Positions 1-6,854 are shown, counted from the stretch's first letter. The stretch: 10,755 bases of DNA from an uncultured Lachnospiraceae bacterium (GCA_905236545.1 CAJOQO010000311.1:1-10755); one strand, 5' to 3'. A program made the numbers and translations. The notes: generated by a model not told the origin, from the sequence alone.

Positions 1-537
1 ATGGATGTGGTGCTGGCGCATCCGGAGGGATATGACGTCTTCCCCGAGTGCGAGGAGATCGCGAGGGCGAACGCGAAAAAGAGCGGCGGCAGCTTCACGA
101 AGGTGAACAGCATGCAGGAAGCCTTCAAGGATGCGGATATCGTCTATCCAAAGAGCTGGGCGCCCTTCGCCGCGATGGAGAAGAGAACAGACCTGTACGG
201 AAAAGGCGACTTTGACGGAATCGATGCGCTGGAAAAAGAGCTGCTTGCGCAGAACGCGCAGCATAAGGACTGGACCTGCAGTGAAGCGCTCATGAGCTCG
301 ACAAAGGACGGCAGGGCGCTGTATCTGCACTGCCTGCCGGCCGATATCACCGGTGTTTCCTGCGAGGCGGGAGAGGTTGACGCATCCGTGTTTGACCGCT
401 ATATCGAGCCTCTGTATAAAGAAGCATCCTACAAGCCCTATATCATTGCCGCGATGATCTTCCTTGCCAAATGCAGGGATCCGCAGGCGGTTCTGAAAGA
501 GCTTGCGGAGCGCGGGACACCAAGAGTTTTTCATTGA
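1..537 (+). CDS. ygeW: YgeW-type knotted carbamoyltransferase, C-terminal part (5' end outside window)
   Basis: This is the C-terminal 178 residues of an aspartate/ornithine carbamoyltransferase superfamily protein. The frame is open at base 1, and family members are near 400 residues. The ATG at base 1 is therefore almost certainly an internal Met, and the carbamoyl-phosphate-binding half is missing. Visible motifs are YPKSWAPFAAMEKRT (residues 49-63) and HCLPADITGVSC (110-121). HCLP is the superfamily active-site signature; the extended ADITGVSC form and the KEASYKPYIIAAMI tail are, from memory, characteristic of YgeW rather than ornithine carbamoyltransferase. YgeW's substrate is not firmly established. 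In E. coli it lies in the ygeW-ygeX-ygeY-hyuA-yqeA cluster, and related clusters in gut anaerobes are linked to urate breakdown. Carbamate kinase follows after 24 bases, which suggests that carbamoyl phosphate made here feeds ATP formation. Superfamily call is secure, YgeW subtype likely. Confidence 0.85.
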   Translation: MDVVLAHPEGYDVFPECEEIARANAKKSGGSFTKVNSMQEAFKDADIVYPKSWAPFAAMEKRTDLYGKGDFDGIDALEKELLAQNAQHKDWTCSEALMSSTKDGRALYLHCLPADITGVSCEAGEVDASVFDRYIEPLYKEASYKPYIIAAMIFLAKCRDPQAVLKELAERGTPRVFH

Positions 538-561
538 TTCCCCGGAAAATGAGGCAAAGCT

Positions 562-1503
562 ATGGCACACAGAGTGGTAATTGCATTGGGCGGCAATGCG
601 CTTGGAAAGAATCTTCCCGAGCAGATGACTGCGACGAGGGAGACAGCCGTCGCGATCACGGATCTGATCGAAGAGGGCTATGAGGTCGTGATCGCGCATG
701 GGAACGGCCCGCAGGTCGGAATGATCCAGAATGCCATGAATGAGCTGGTACGTTCCGATCCGGATCAGTATGTAACGGTTCCCCTGTCTGTCTGCGTGGC
801 GATGAGTCAGGGATACATCGGTTATGACCTGCAGAACGCGATGCGGGAAGAGATGCTGGACCGTGGAATCGATGTCGGCGTCGCGACGGTTCTGACGCAG
901 GTTGAGGTGGATCCTGAGGATCCTGCGTTCCGGCATCCGACCAAGCCCATCGGACCTTTCCTGACCAGGGAAGAGGCGGACAGGCTGGTCCGGGAGCGCA
1001 GCTATGATGTGGTCGAGGACTCCGGACGGGGATACCGCAGAGTCGTTGCCTCACCGCAGCCCGTATCCATCATCGAGATACAGACCATCAAGTCCCTGGT
1101 TGACACCAACCATGTTGTGGTGGCCTGCGGCGGAGGCGGAATCCCCGTGTTCTGTACGAACGGACATCACCTCAAGGGAGCAGCTGCCGTGATTGACAAG
1201 GATTTCGCTGCGGAACGGCTGGCGGAGGAGGTCGAAGCGGACACGCTGATCATCCTGACCGCGGTGGAAAAGGCTGCGGTTCATTTTGGCAGGCCCGACC
1301 AGAGGGATCTGGATGACCTGAGCGTGGAGGAGGCACAAAGATATATCGATGCGGGCGAGTTCGCTCCCGGCTCCATGCTCCCCAAGATGGAGGCGGCAGT
1401 CCGGTTTGTCCGTTCCAGACCCGGCAGAAGAGCGCTGATCACACTGCTTGAAAAGGCCAGGGACGGGATCAGCGGGCATACCGGAACCATGATACACAGC
1501 TGA
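562..1503 (+). CDS. arcC: Carbamate kinase
   Basis: A complete 313-residue amino-acid-kinase-fold protein, the usual length for carbamate kinase (about 310). It catalyses carbamoyl phosphate + ADP = ATP + carbamate; carbamate breaks down to ammonia and CO2. Visible motifs are ALGGNAL (8-14, phosphate loop), HGNGPQVG (46-53), ACGGGGIPV (188-196), VIDKD (210-214, nucleotide/Mg region), GSMLPKMEAA (270-279) and a C-terminal GHTGTMI. The ATG at 562 has a GAGG seven bases upstream and puts the first beta strand (HRVVIALGG) directly at the N terminus. The gene starts 24 bases after the YgeW-type gene, so the two are probably co-transcribed. No arginine deiminase or ornithine carbamoyltransferase is seen. 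The neighbour pairing resembles the E. coli ygeW/yqeA arrangement more than an arc operon, so yqeA would be an equally valid symbol. Confidence 0.95.
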   Translation: MAHRVVIALGGNALGKNLPEQMTATRETAVAITDLIEEGYEVVIAHGNGPQVGMIQNAMNELVRSDPDQYVTVPLSVCVAMSQGYIGYDLQNAMREEMLDRGIDVGVATVLTQVEVDPEDPAFRHPTKPIGPFLTREEADRLVRERSYDVVEDSGRGYRRVVASPQPVSIIEIQTIKSLVDTNHVVVACGGGGIPVFCTNGHHLKGAAAVIDKDFAAERLAEEVEADTLIILTAVEKAAVHFGRPDQRDLDDLSVEEAQRYIDAGEFAPGSMLPKMEAAVRFVRSRPGRRALITLLEKARDGISGHTGTMIHS

Positions 1504-1512
1504 GAAATCACG

Positions 1513-1551
1513 GCCGCGCTGCACGCGGCTTTGGGCGCTGCAGCGCTCAAA
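1513..1551 (+). terminator. Two adjacent GC-rich hairpins after carbamate kinase
   Basis: The first stem pairs GCCGCG (1513-1518) with CGCGGC (1524-1529) around a five-base loop and is followed by TTT. The second runs 1530-1551: TTTG pairs with CAAA, then one G-T wobble, then GCGC-TGCA-GCGC, making about nine base pairs with a four-base loop. No long U-tract follows (GATCTTTCAG). They could form a weak intrinsic terminator or a processing/stabilising element that separates ygeW-arcC expression from the downstream genes. The stems are seen directly; the terminator role is inference. Confidence 0.4.
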
Positions 1552-1651
1552 GATCTTTCAGGGAAGCGCTTTGCCACAGGTTTTATTAACCGCAAAACAG
1601 AATCCGGCAGCGTTTCCCCGGGTTCATTCGATACAGATCCTTATGTGAATC

Positions 1652-1660
1652 GGAAAGGAG
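1652..1660 (+). promoter_or_regulatory. Ribosome binding site that fixes a GTG start at 1669
   Basis: GGAAAGGAG lies eight bases before GTG at 1669. The reading frame is open further upstream, to 1531 and beyond, but that stretch runs through the hairpin region and codes for a composition unlike the protein. This Shine-Dalgarno sequence decides the start in favour of GTG. Confidence 0.75.
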
Positions 1661-1668
1661 TAACTGTC

Positions 1669-3150
1669 GTGGTAAAGATTGATCTTACTGTCAAAAGGGA
1701 TACACTTGCGCATAATATCAGGAAGGCGAAGGAGAACAGGATCCTGATCCCGACCATCGATCAGATGATGCATCCGGAGCATACGCCGGAGAAGGTCAGG
1801 GAAGGACTGAAAAAGACAGGACTGTGGGATGTGAACCCGCTGAACCTGTTCCGGATCACCTGGAAGAATGAAGCGAAGGAGAGCGGCGGACTGTACCGTG
1901 ATGTCCCGAACTATGTTGAGCTTCCCTCTTCGCTTACCGGAGTAAAGGCACGGATCATCGCCATGGCCGGAAAATGGTTTCCGACCGGCTGCCATAAGGT
2001 TGGCGCTTCCTTCGGCTGTCTGGCGCCGAGACTGGTTACCGGACAGTTTGACGTGGATTCCCAGAAGGCGGTATGGCCTTCTACCGGAAACTACTGCAGA
2101 GGCGGCGCATTTAACTCAGCGCTTTTAGGCGCGAAGGGCGTGGCGATTCTCCCGGCCGAGATGAGCCAGGAGCGTTTTGACTGGCTGCATGAGATCGGCG
2201 CCGAGGTTATCGCGACTCCCGGATGCGAGAGCAACGTGAAGGAAATCTTTGATAAGACGAACGAGCTGAAGACAGATCCGAAGTACATGATCTTCAATCA
2301 GTTCGCCGAGATGGGCAATCCGCTCTGGCACTATAACGTTACCGGCAACGCGCTTGCCGAGGTCTTCGAGGCAGTGAAGAGGGACGGGGACCGTTTTGCG
2401 GGCGCCTGCTTTACCTCCGGTTCGGCCGGCACCATGTCCACCGGCGACCGCCTGAAGGAACTCTACCCGCAGCTGAAGCTGGCTGTCGGTGAGGCGCTTC
2501 AGTGCCCGACCCTGCTGAACAACGGTTTCGGCGGGCACCGGATCGAGGGAATCGGAGACAAGCATGTTCCGTGGATCCACAATGTGAAGAATACGGATAT
2601 GGTTATCGATATTGACGATGAAGATTCCCAGAGACTGCTGCGCCTGTTCAACACGCCTGAGGGGCAGGCTTATCTGAAGAATGAGCTGAAGCTTGACGAT
2701 GAACTGATCGAACAGCTCACCTGGCTCGGCATCAGCGGTATCGCGAATGTGCTTTGCTGCATCAAGATGGCAAAGTATTATGAGCTGACAGAGCACGATG
2801 TGGTCGGAACCGTCCTGACAGATTCGGCCGTGATGTACGGAAGCCGGATCGAAGAGCTGAATCAGATGTATGGTCCGTACAGCGGGAAGGAAGCGCAGCT
2901 GGATCACCATCTGCATATGCTGGGCCTGAAGACGGACAACCTCGAGGAGCTGACCTACGAAGCCCGCAAGAGGATCCACAACCTGAAGTATTACACATGG
3001 GTTGAACAGCAGGGCATGACGATTGAAGACCTGAATGCGCTTTGGTATGATACGGAAGGAACCTGGGACACGGTTCATCATCAGGCAAAGGAACTGGATG
3101 AACTGATCAACGCTTTCAATGAAGAGAGCGGAGTGCTCGGAATGCTGTAA
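1669..3150 (+). CDS. PLP-dependent fold-type II enzyme, 493 residues, specificity unknown
   Basis: A cysteine synthase/tryptophan synthase beta-like PLP enzyme. TGCHKVGAS (107-115) matches the family's Schiff-base lysine motif, with K110 the likely PLP lysine (compare TGAHK in TrpB). STGNYCRGGAF (138-148) corresponds to the substrate/carboxylate loop (TSGNTG-type in CysK), followed by LPAEMSQERFDWLHEIGAEV, a typical fold-II small-domain sequence. TSGSAGTMSTGDRL (249-262) is the glycine-rich phosphate-binding loop. At 493 residues it exceeds CysK (about 310) by a C-terminal extension from roughly residue 310 that I cannot assign. GTG at 1669 is chosen from its Shine-Dalgarno sequence. serC follows after 19 bases, so it is probably co-transcribed with serine biosynthesis. 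Substrates could be O-phosphoserine, serine or diaminopropionate-type amino acids; this is inference from neighbours. Fold and cofactor are secure; reaction is not. Confidence 0.88.
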   Translation: MVKIDLTVKRDTLAHNIRKAKENRILIPTIDQMMHPEHTPEKVREGLKKTGLWDVNPLNLFRITWKNEAKESGGLYRDVPNYVELPSSLTGVKARIIAMAGKWFPTGCHKVGASFGCLAPRLVTGQFDVDSQKAVWPSTGNYCRGGAFNSALLGAKGVAILPAEMSQERFDWLHEIGAEVIATPGCESNVKEIFDKTNELKTDPKYMIFNQFAEMGNPLWHYNVTGNALAEVFEAVKRDGDRFAGACFTSGSAGTMSTGDRLKELYPQLKLAVGEALQCPTLLNNGFGGHRIEGIGDKHVPWIHNVKNTDMVIDIDDEDSQRLLRLFNTPEGQAYLKNELKLDDELIEQLTWLGISGIANVLCCIKMAKYYELTEHDVVGTVLTDSAVMYGSRIEELNQMYGPYSGKEAQLDHHLHMLGLKTDNLEELTYEARKRIHNLKYYTWVEQQGMTIEDLNALWYDTEGTWDTVHHQAKELDELINAFNEESGVLGML

Positions 3151-3169
3151 TAGTAAGGAGGTATTCGAT

Positions 3170-4261
3170 ATGCTTGAAAACAGAATCTATAATTTCTCCG
3201 CCGGCCCGTCCATGCTTCCGGAACCGGTACTGGTCAGAGCGAAGGAGGAACTGCTCAATTATGGCGGCTCCGGCATGAGCGTCATGGAGATGAGCCATCG
3301 CTCCAAGGTCTATGACAGGATTATCTGTGACTGCCAGGAGAATCTGCGCAAGGTTATGAATATTCCGGACAATTATAAAGTCCTGTTCCTGCAGGGCGGA
3401 GCCACCGGAATGTTCGCTGCCATCCCGCTCAATCTTGCGAAGACCGGATGCGCTGACTATATCGTGACCGGGAACTTCTCCGGCGGCGCGTATAAAGAAG
3501 GCAGGAAATTCCTGAAGGATGCCAGATGCGCGGGAACCACGGAATCTGAAAACTTCACCAGGATCCCGAAACAGGAAGAGCTGACGCTCAACCCCGATGC
3601 GGACTATGTCCATATCTGCGAGAATAACACGATCTTCGGAACCAAGTGGCACTGGCTGCCCGAAACCGGCAATGTGCCGCTGGTAGCGGATCTGTCCTCC
3701 TGCATCCTGTCCGAACCGGTGGATGTGACACGATACGGGATGATCTATGGCGGCGCGCAGAAGAATATGGCGCCGGCAGGATTTGCCGTTGTGATCGTCC
3801 GCGAGGATCTGCTCGGAAACAAGAGTGATCTGTGCCCGAAGATCTGGGACTTCGCGACCCAGGCGGACAAGAATTCCATGATCAATACTCCTCCGACCTA
3901 TTCCATCTATATCTGCAAGCTGGTGCTTGACTGGATCCTGAACGATGTCGGCGGACTGGAGAACATGAAGAAGAGAAATGAAGAGAAGGCAGCGATCCTT
4001 TACGATTATCTCGAGACAACCGATTTCTATAAGTCCGGCGTACAGAAGGACAGCCGTTCGATGATGAATGTCACCTTCCGCACAGGCGATGACGAGCTGG
4101 ACAAGAAGTTTGTCGCAGCATCCATCGAGCATGGATTCACCAATCTCAAGGGACATCGCCTTGTCGGCGGCATGAGAGCATCGATCTATAACGCGATGCC
4201 GAGAGAGGGCGTTGAGGCGCTGGTTGATTTCATGAAGGAATTCGAGAAAGCGAACCGCTGA
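3170..4261 (+). CDS. serC: Phosphoserine aminotransferase
   Basis: A complete 363-residue fold-type I PLP aminotransferase, typical length for SerC. It converts 3-phosphohydroxypyruvate and glutamate to O-phospho-L-serine and 2-oxoglutarate, step two of serine synthesis. It starts with the signature YNFSAGPSMLP (7-17), then GGSGMSVMEMSHRS (32-45), QGGATGMFAAIPLNL (75-89), ADLSSCILSEPVDV (173-186), and GGAQKNMAPAG (194-204) with K198 as the PLP lysine. Near the end GHRLVGGMRASIYNAMP (328-344) carries the conserved phosphate-binding His-Arg region. The ATG at 3170 has AAGGAGG just upstream (3155-3161); an in-frame extension to 3119 would overlap the previous gene and lacks that support. The preceding gene ends with adjacent TAA and TAG triplets. 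serA, which supplies the substrate, lies 318 bases downstream. Confidence 0.97.
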   Translation: MLENRIYNFSAGPSMLPEPVLVRAKEELLNYGGSGMSVMEMSHRSKVYDRIICDCQENLRKVMNIPDNYKVLFLQGGATGMFAAIPLNLAKTGCADYIVTGNFSGGAYKEGRKFLKDARCAGTTESENFTRIPKQEELTLNPDADYVHICENNTIFGTKWHWLPETGNVPLVADLSSCILSEPVDVTRYGMIYGGAQKNMAPAGFAVVIVREDLLGNKSDLCPKIWDFATQADKNSMINTPPTYSIYICKLVLDWILNDVGGLENMKKRNEEKAAILYDYLETTDFYKSGVQKDSRSMMNVTFRTGDDELDKKFVAASIEHGFTNLKGHRLVGGMRASIYNAMPREGVEALVDFMKEFEKANR

Positions 4262-4286
4262 AGACAGGAGCTCCGTGCACCTGTGT

Positions 4287-4304
4287 ACCGTCTGAACGGT
4301 TTTG
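4287..4304 (+). terminator. Weak terminator-like hairpin after serC
   Basis: ACCGT (4287-4291) pairs with ACGGT (4296-4300) around a CTGA loop and is followed by TTTG. The stem is only five base pairs and the U-tract short, so termination here would be inefficient. It sits 26 bases after the serC stop. Confidence 0.3.
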
Positions 4305-4510
4305 CATCCTTCTGACATCGTTTTGCGGCGGTAACCCGTACAGGATCAGGATCCTGCGCGGCAGCCGTACAGGCAGAATCGTCTGCGGATGTCATTCAGG
4401 TGGTACACTCGCGGCGCGGGGCATATATTCACTGTCAAAGAATCTGAAAAATAGGGTAATACTTTGTTTCTAACGGATAAAAAAGCGATGGATTCCGATT
4501 TGTCGTAAAA

Positions 4511-4553
4511 ATCAGAACATGTATCCCATGTGAATTCACATGCGGATTCTGAT
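4511..4553 (+). repeat. Nested inverted repeat upstream of serA (operator or RNA structure)
   Basis: The core CATGTGAATTCACATG (4527-4542) is a perfect 16-bp palindrome. It is enclosed by outer arms ATCAGAA (4511-4517) and TTCTGAT (4547-4553), which are exact reverse complements. A second CATGT at 4518-4522 can compete with the one at 4527-4531 for ACATG (4538-4542), giving an alternative stem of twelve pairs with a four-base bulge. It lies just before the serA Shine-Dalgarno sequence. Either a dimeric repressor operator or a leader RNA switch would fit; the sequence does not decide between them. Confidence 0.55.
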
Positions 4554-4579
4554 CCTGCAGGAGGAAAGGAGAATAAAGT

Positions 4580-5488
4580 ATGGTACGGGTATTGGCTTCT
4601 GACGGAATGGATAAGTCTGCTGTAAAGATTCTTGAGGATGCCGGCTATGAGGTGGTCCAGCAGTTTTATGAGCCTGAGGAACTGAAGGAAAAGGTAAAAG
4701 AATTCGATGTTCTCGTCGTCCGGTCAGCTACAAAGGTACGCGAGGGCGTGATCGATTCCGCTCTCGAAGCAGGCAGGCTGAAGCTGATCATCCGCGGCGG
4801 CGTCGGGATGGATAATATCGACGTGGCCTATGCCAGGGAGAGAGGAATCACTGTCAGCAATACGCCGACCGCGTCGAGCGCTTCCGTGGCGGAGCTTGCG
4901 ATCGCGCATATGTTTGCCCTGGCCCGCTTCCTGTATCTCTCGAATGTCACCATGCGTGAAGGAAAATGGGAAAAGAAGGCCTACAAGGGGACGGAGCTGT
5001 CCGGCAAAACGCTCGGCCTGATCGGCATGGGAAGAATCGCCCGGGAGACCGCCTGCAGGGCGGACGCGCTCGGGATGAAAGTGATCTATACGAATCAGAG
5101 CGGACCGAAGGCGGATCTTCCGTACGAGTGGAAGAGCCTGGATGACCTTCTGAGGGAATCCGACTATGTTTCCCTTCACATGCCCGCAAAGAAGGATTCG
5201 CCCGCGCTTCTCACAAGAGAAAAACTGGCGCTGATGAAGGAAGGCGCATTCCTGATCAATACCGCAAGGGGCATTCTGGTAGACACCGAAGCTCTGTGCG
5301 ACGCGCTGGATGAGGGACATCTGGCAGGCGCGGCGGTTGATGTCTTCACCGAGGAACCCTGCAAGGATGAGAGGCTTCTCCATCACCCGAAGATCTCCAT
5401 GACGCCCCATATCGGCGCATCCACGAAAGAAGCGCAGAAAAGGATCGGCGAGGAGACCGTGAAGATCATCCGCGGGATGTTTGGATGA
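4580..5488 (+). CDS. serA: D-3-phosphoglycerate dehydrogenase, short form without ACT domain
   Basis: A complete 302-residue D-2-hydroxyacid dehydrogenase that, from its neighbours, oxidises 3-phosphoglycerate to 3-phosphohydroxypyruvate, the first step of serine synthesis. Visible: VVRSATKVRE (46-55), RGGVGMDNID (72-81), the Rossmann motif LIGMGRIA (147-154), NTARG (227-231) with catalytic Arg230, VDVFTEEP (253-260) with the catalytic Glu, and TPHIGAST (275-282) with catalytic His277. Length matches the catalytic and NAD domains only; the C-terminal ACT/ASB regions that mediate serine feedback in E. coli and B. subtilis SerA are absent. At the end of Rossmann strand 2 the sequence is VIYTNQS, without the usual Asp that favours NAD. 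ATG at 4580 has AAAGGAG eight bases upstream. A related 2-hydroxyacid dehydrogenase is the alternative, but the nearby serC supports SerA. Confidence 0.9.
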   Translation: MVRVLASDGMDKSAVKILEDAGYEVVQQFYEPEELKEKVKEFDVLVVRSATKVREGVIDSALEAGRLKLIIRGGVGMDNIDVAYARERGITVSNTPTASSASVAELAIAHMFALARFLYLSNVTMREGKWEKKAYKGTELSGKTLGLIGMGRIARETACRADALGMKVIYTNQSGPKADLPYEWKSLDDLLRESDYVSLHMPAKKDSPALLTREKLALMKEGAFLINTARGILVDTEALCDALDEGHLAGAAVDVFTEEPCKDERLLHHPKISMTPHIGASTKEAQKRIGEETVKIIRGMFG

Positions 5489-5552
5489 GAATGGCCAGTG
5501 ATGAAGTCACGCAAAAACCGCGCGGCAACGCTTTGAATAAGGAGAATGGAAT

Positions 5553-6854
5553 ATGTCATATAACTGGAATCAGCTCGGGCTGATGATCCCCGGAATCATG
5601 CTTCCGAAGGAGGGGACAGATTACGGGAAATGGGCTGTTGTAGCCTGTGACCAGTATACTTCGGATCCGTCTTACTGGGAGAATGTGGAAACGATTGCCG
5701 GTGATGCTCCTTCCACGCTGAGGCTGATGCTTCCGGAATACTACCTTGGCAGGCCGGATGAGGAGGAAAGGATCGCGAAGATCCGGGAGACGATGAAGGA
5801 ATATGCAGCCAACGGCACGCTGCGGACGCTTCCGAAGGGCTGTATGCTGGTACGCAGGACCGCGGAGGGGAGAAGCCGCCTCGGGCTTGTGATCTGCGTG
5901 GATCTGGATGCATTTGACTACAGAGCCGGAGCGAAATCCCTGATCCGTTCCACAGAGAAGACGATCGTTGAGAGGATCCCTCCGAGGCTGAAGATCAGAA
6001 AAGGGGCGATTCTGGAGCTGCCTCATATCCTGATTCTGATCGATGATCCGGACAGGACCGTGATCGAACCGCTCGAGAAGGCCGGCGGCGAGATCCTCTA
6101 TGATACGGACCTGATGCTGGGCGGAGGCCATGTGACCGGAACCTTCCTTCCGGAGGACCGGATGGGAGGGGCGCTTGCCGCCATGTCAGCTCTGTATGAA
6201 AAAGCGCAGGAAAAATACGGAGCAGGGAGCGCCATGCTCATGGCAATGGGGGATGGCAATCATTCTCTGGCTACGGCGAAGGCAAACTGGGAAGAGATCA
6301 AAAAGACAGTTCCTGAAGCTGAGAGGGCTTCTCATCCGGCCAGGTATGCCCTGTGTGAGATTGAGAATATCCACGATGAGGGAATCGTTTTTGAACCGAT
6401 CCACCGTGTTCTGTTTTCTGACGGAAAAGCATCCGGAGAAAAGATGGCGGAGGAGACAGCGGCGATCCTGAAGAAGACAAACGGGGATGCATGGATCGCG
6501 GAGCATGTGACCCGGCCGCAGGAGAACCAGTTCGTGATTCCTGTGATCACCTCTCAGGGTACAAAAGCCCTGGTCATCGCAAATCCTTCCTCGAAGATCG
6601 AGGTCGGCGCGCTGCAGAGCGCGCTGGATCAGCTGATCGCTGAGAAGGGATACCGGATCGATTATATTCACGGTGAGGATGCGGTCAGGGCGCTGGCAGG
6701 AGAGGAAGGCAATGCCGGATTCCTGCTTCCCCCGATGGACAAATACACCCTGTTTCCGGCAGTCGCGTCGGACGGAGCCCTCCCGAGAAAAACCTTTTCC
6801 ATGGGAGAGGCTGTTGAAAAGCGTTACTATATTGAAGCAAGGAGCCTTGTATGA
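5553..6854 (+). CDS. DUF1015 family protein, serine-cluster associated
   Basis: A complete 433-residue protein of the DUF1015 family, usual length just over 400. No signal peptide or membrane segment is visible, so it is probably cytosolic. Recognisable blocks: ACDQYTSDPSYW (31-42), RSTEKT (132-137), MAMGDGNHSLATAK (230-243), EPIHRVL (281-287), IDYIHGED (369-376) and LPPMDKYTLFPAV (392-404), ending with KRYYIEARSL. The DGNHSLA block is this branch's version of the family's DGHHR motif. I infer a resemblance to the DGHHR-type motif of ParB/sulfiredoxin-fold proteins, a group that includes the archaeal free serine kinase SerK and staphylococcal SbnI. The family frequently adjoins serA and serC in anaerobes, so a role in phosphoserine/serine interconversion or its control is plausible but unproven. 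AAGGAG lies eight bases before ATG 5553; serA ends 64 bases upstream. Its stop overlaps the dpaL start. Confidence 0.88.
   Translation: MSYNWNQLGLMIPGIMLPKEGTDYGKWAVVACDQYTSDPSYWENVETIAGDAPSTLRLMLPEYYLGRPDEEERIAKIRETMKEYAANGTLRTLPKGCMLVRRTAEGRSRLGLVICVDLDAFDYRAGAKSLIRSTEKTIVERIPPRLKIRKGAILELPHILILIDDPDRTVIEPLEKAGGEILYDTDLMLGGGHVTGTFLPEDRMGGALAAMSALYEKAQEKYGAGSAMLMAMGDGNHSLATAKANWEEIKKTVPEAERASHPARYALCEIENIHDEGIVFEPIHRVLFSDGKASGEKMAEETAAILKKTNGDAWIAEHVTRPQENQFVIPVITSQGTKALVIANPSSKIEVGALQSALDQLIAEKGYRIDYIHGEDAVRALAGEEGNAGFLLPPMDKYTLFPAVASDGALPRKTFSMGEAVEKRYYIEARSLV

Larger units (their letters stand above)
4262..4579 (+). other. 318-base intergenic region between serC and serA
   Basis: No gene is apparent. 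Contents: a weak stem-loop after serC (4287-4300); two direct copies of CCGTACAGG (4336-4344 and 4365-4373) flanking the palindrome CAGGATCCTG; a TATATT sequence (4424-4429) without a convincing -35 box; a direct repeat GGATTC(C/T)GAT (4490-4499 and 4544-4553); and a strong nested dyad (4511-4553) directly before the serA ribosome binding site. The length and structure suggest serA has its own control region, but I cannot place its promoter with confidence. Confidence 0.6.

Noticed and set aside
1..3. ATG at base 1 as the true start of the carbamoyltransferase
   Set aside because: It would give a protein less than half the family length without its carbamoyl-phosphate domain; the window edge cuts the gene.
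1531..1668. In-frame upstream extension of the PLP enzyme gene to an ATG in the second hairpin region
   Set aside because: The stretch overlaps the hairpins, has no Shine-Dalgarno support and encodes residues with no family resemblance; GTG 1669 has a strong GGAAAGGAG at good spacing.
2125..3081. 318-codon antisense reading frame over the PLP enzyme gene
   Set aside because: A GC-driven shadow of the sense gene; no family resemblance and no ribosome binding context.
3119..3169. Upstream ATG start for SerC at 3119
   Set aside because: It overlaps the end of the previous gene and adds 17 residues before the standard SerC N terminus; ATG 3170 has AAGGAGG.
3116..4318. 400-codon antisense reading frame over serC
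   Set aside because: It is a shadow of serC on the opposite strand, with no recognised domain, and sense coding is certain.
4336..4373. Two CCGTACAGG copies around CAGGATCCTG as an integration or attachment site
   Set aside because: The repeats are only nine bases, no integrase or mobile gene is nearby, and gene order across the site is coherent.
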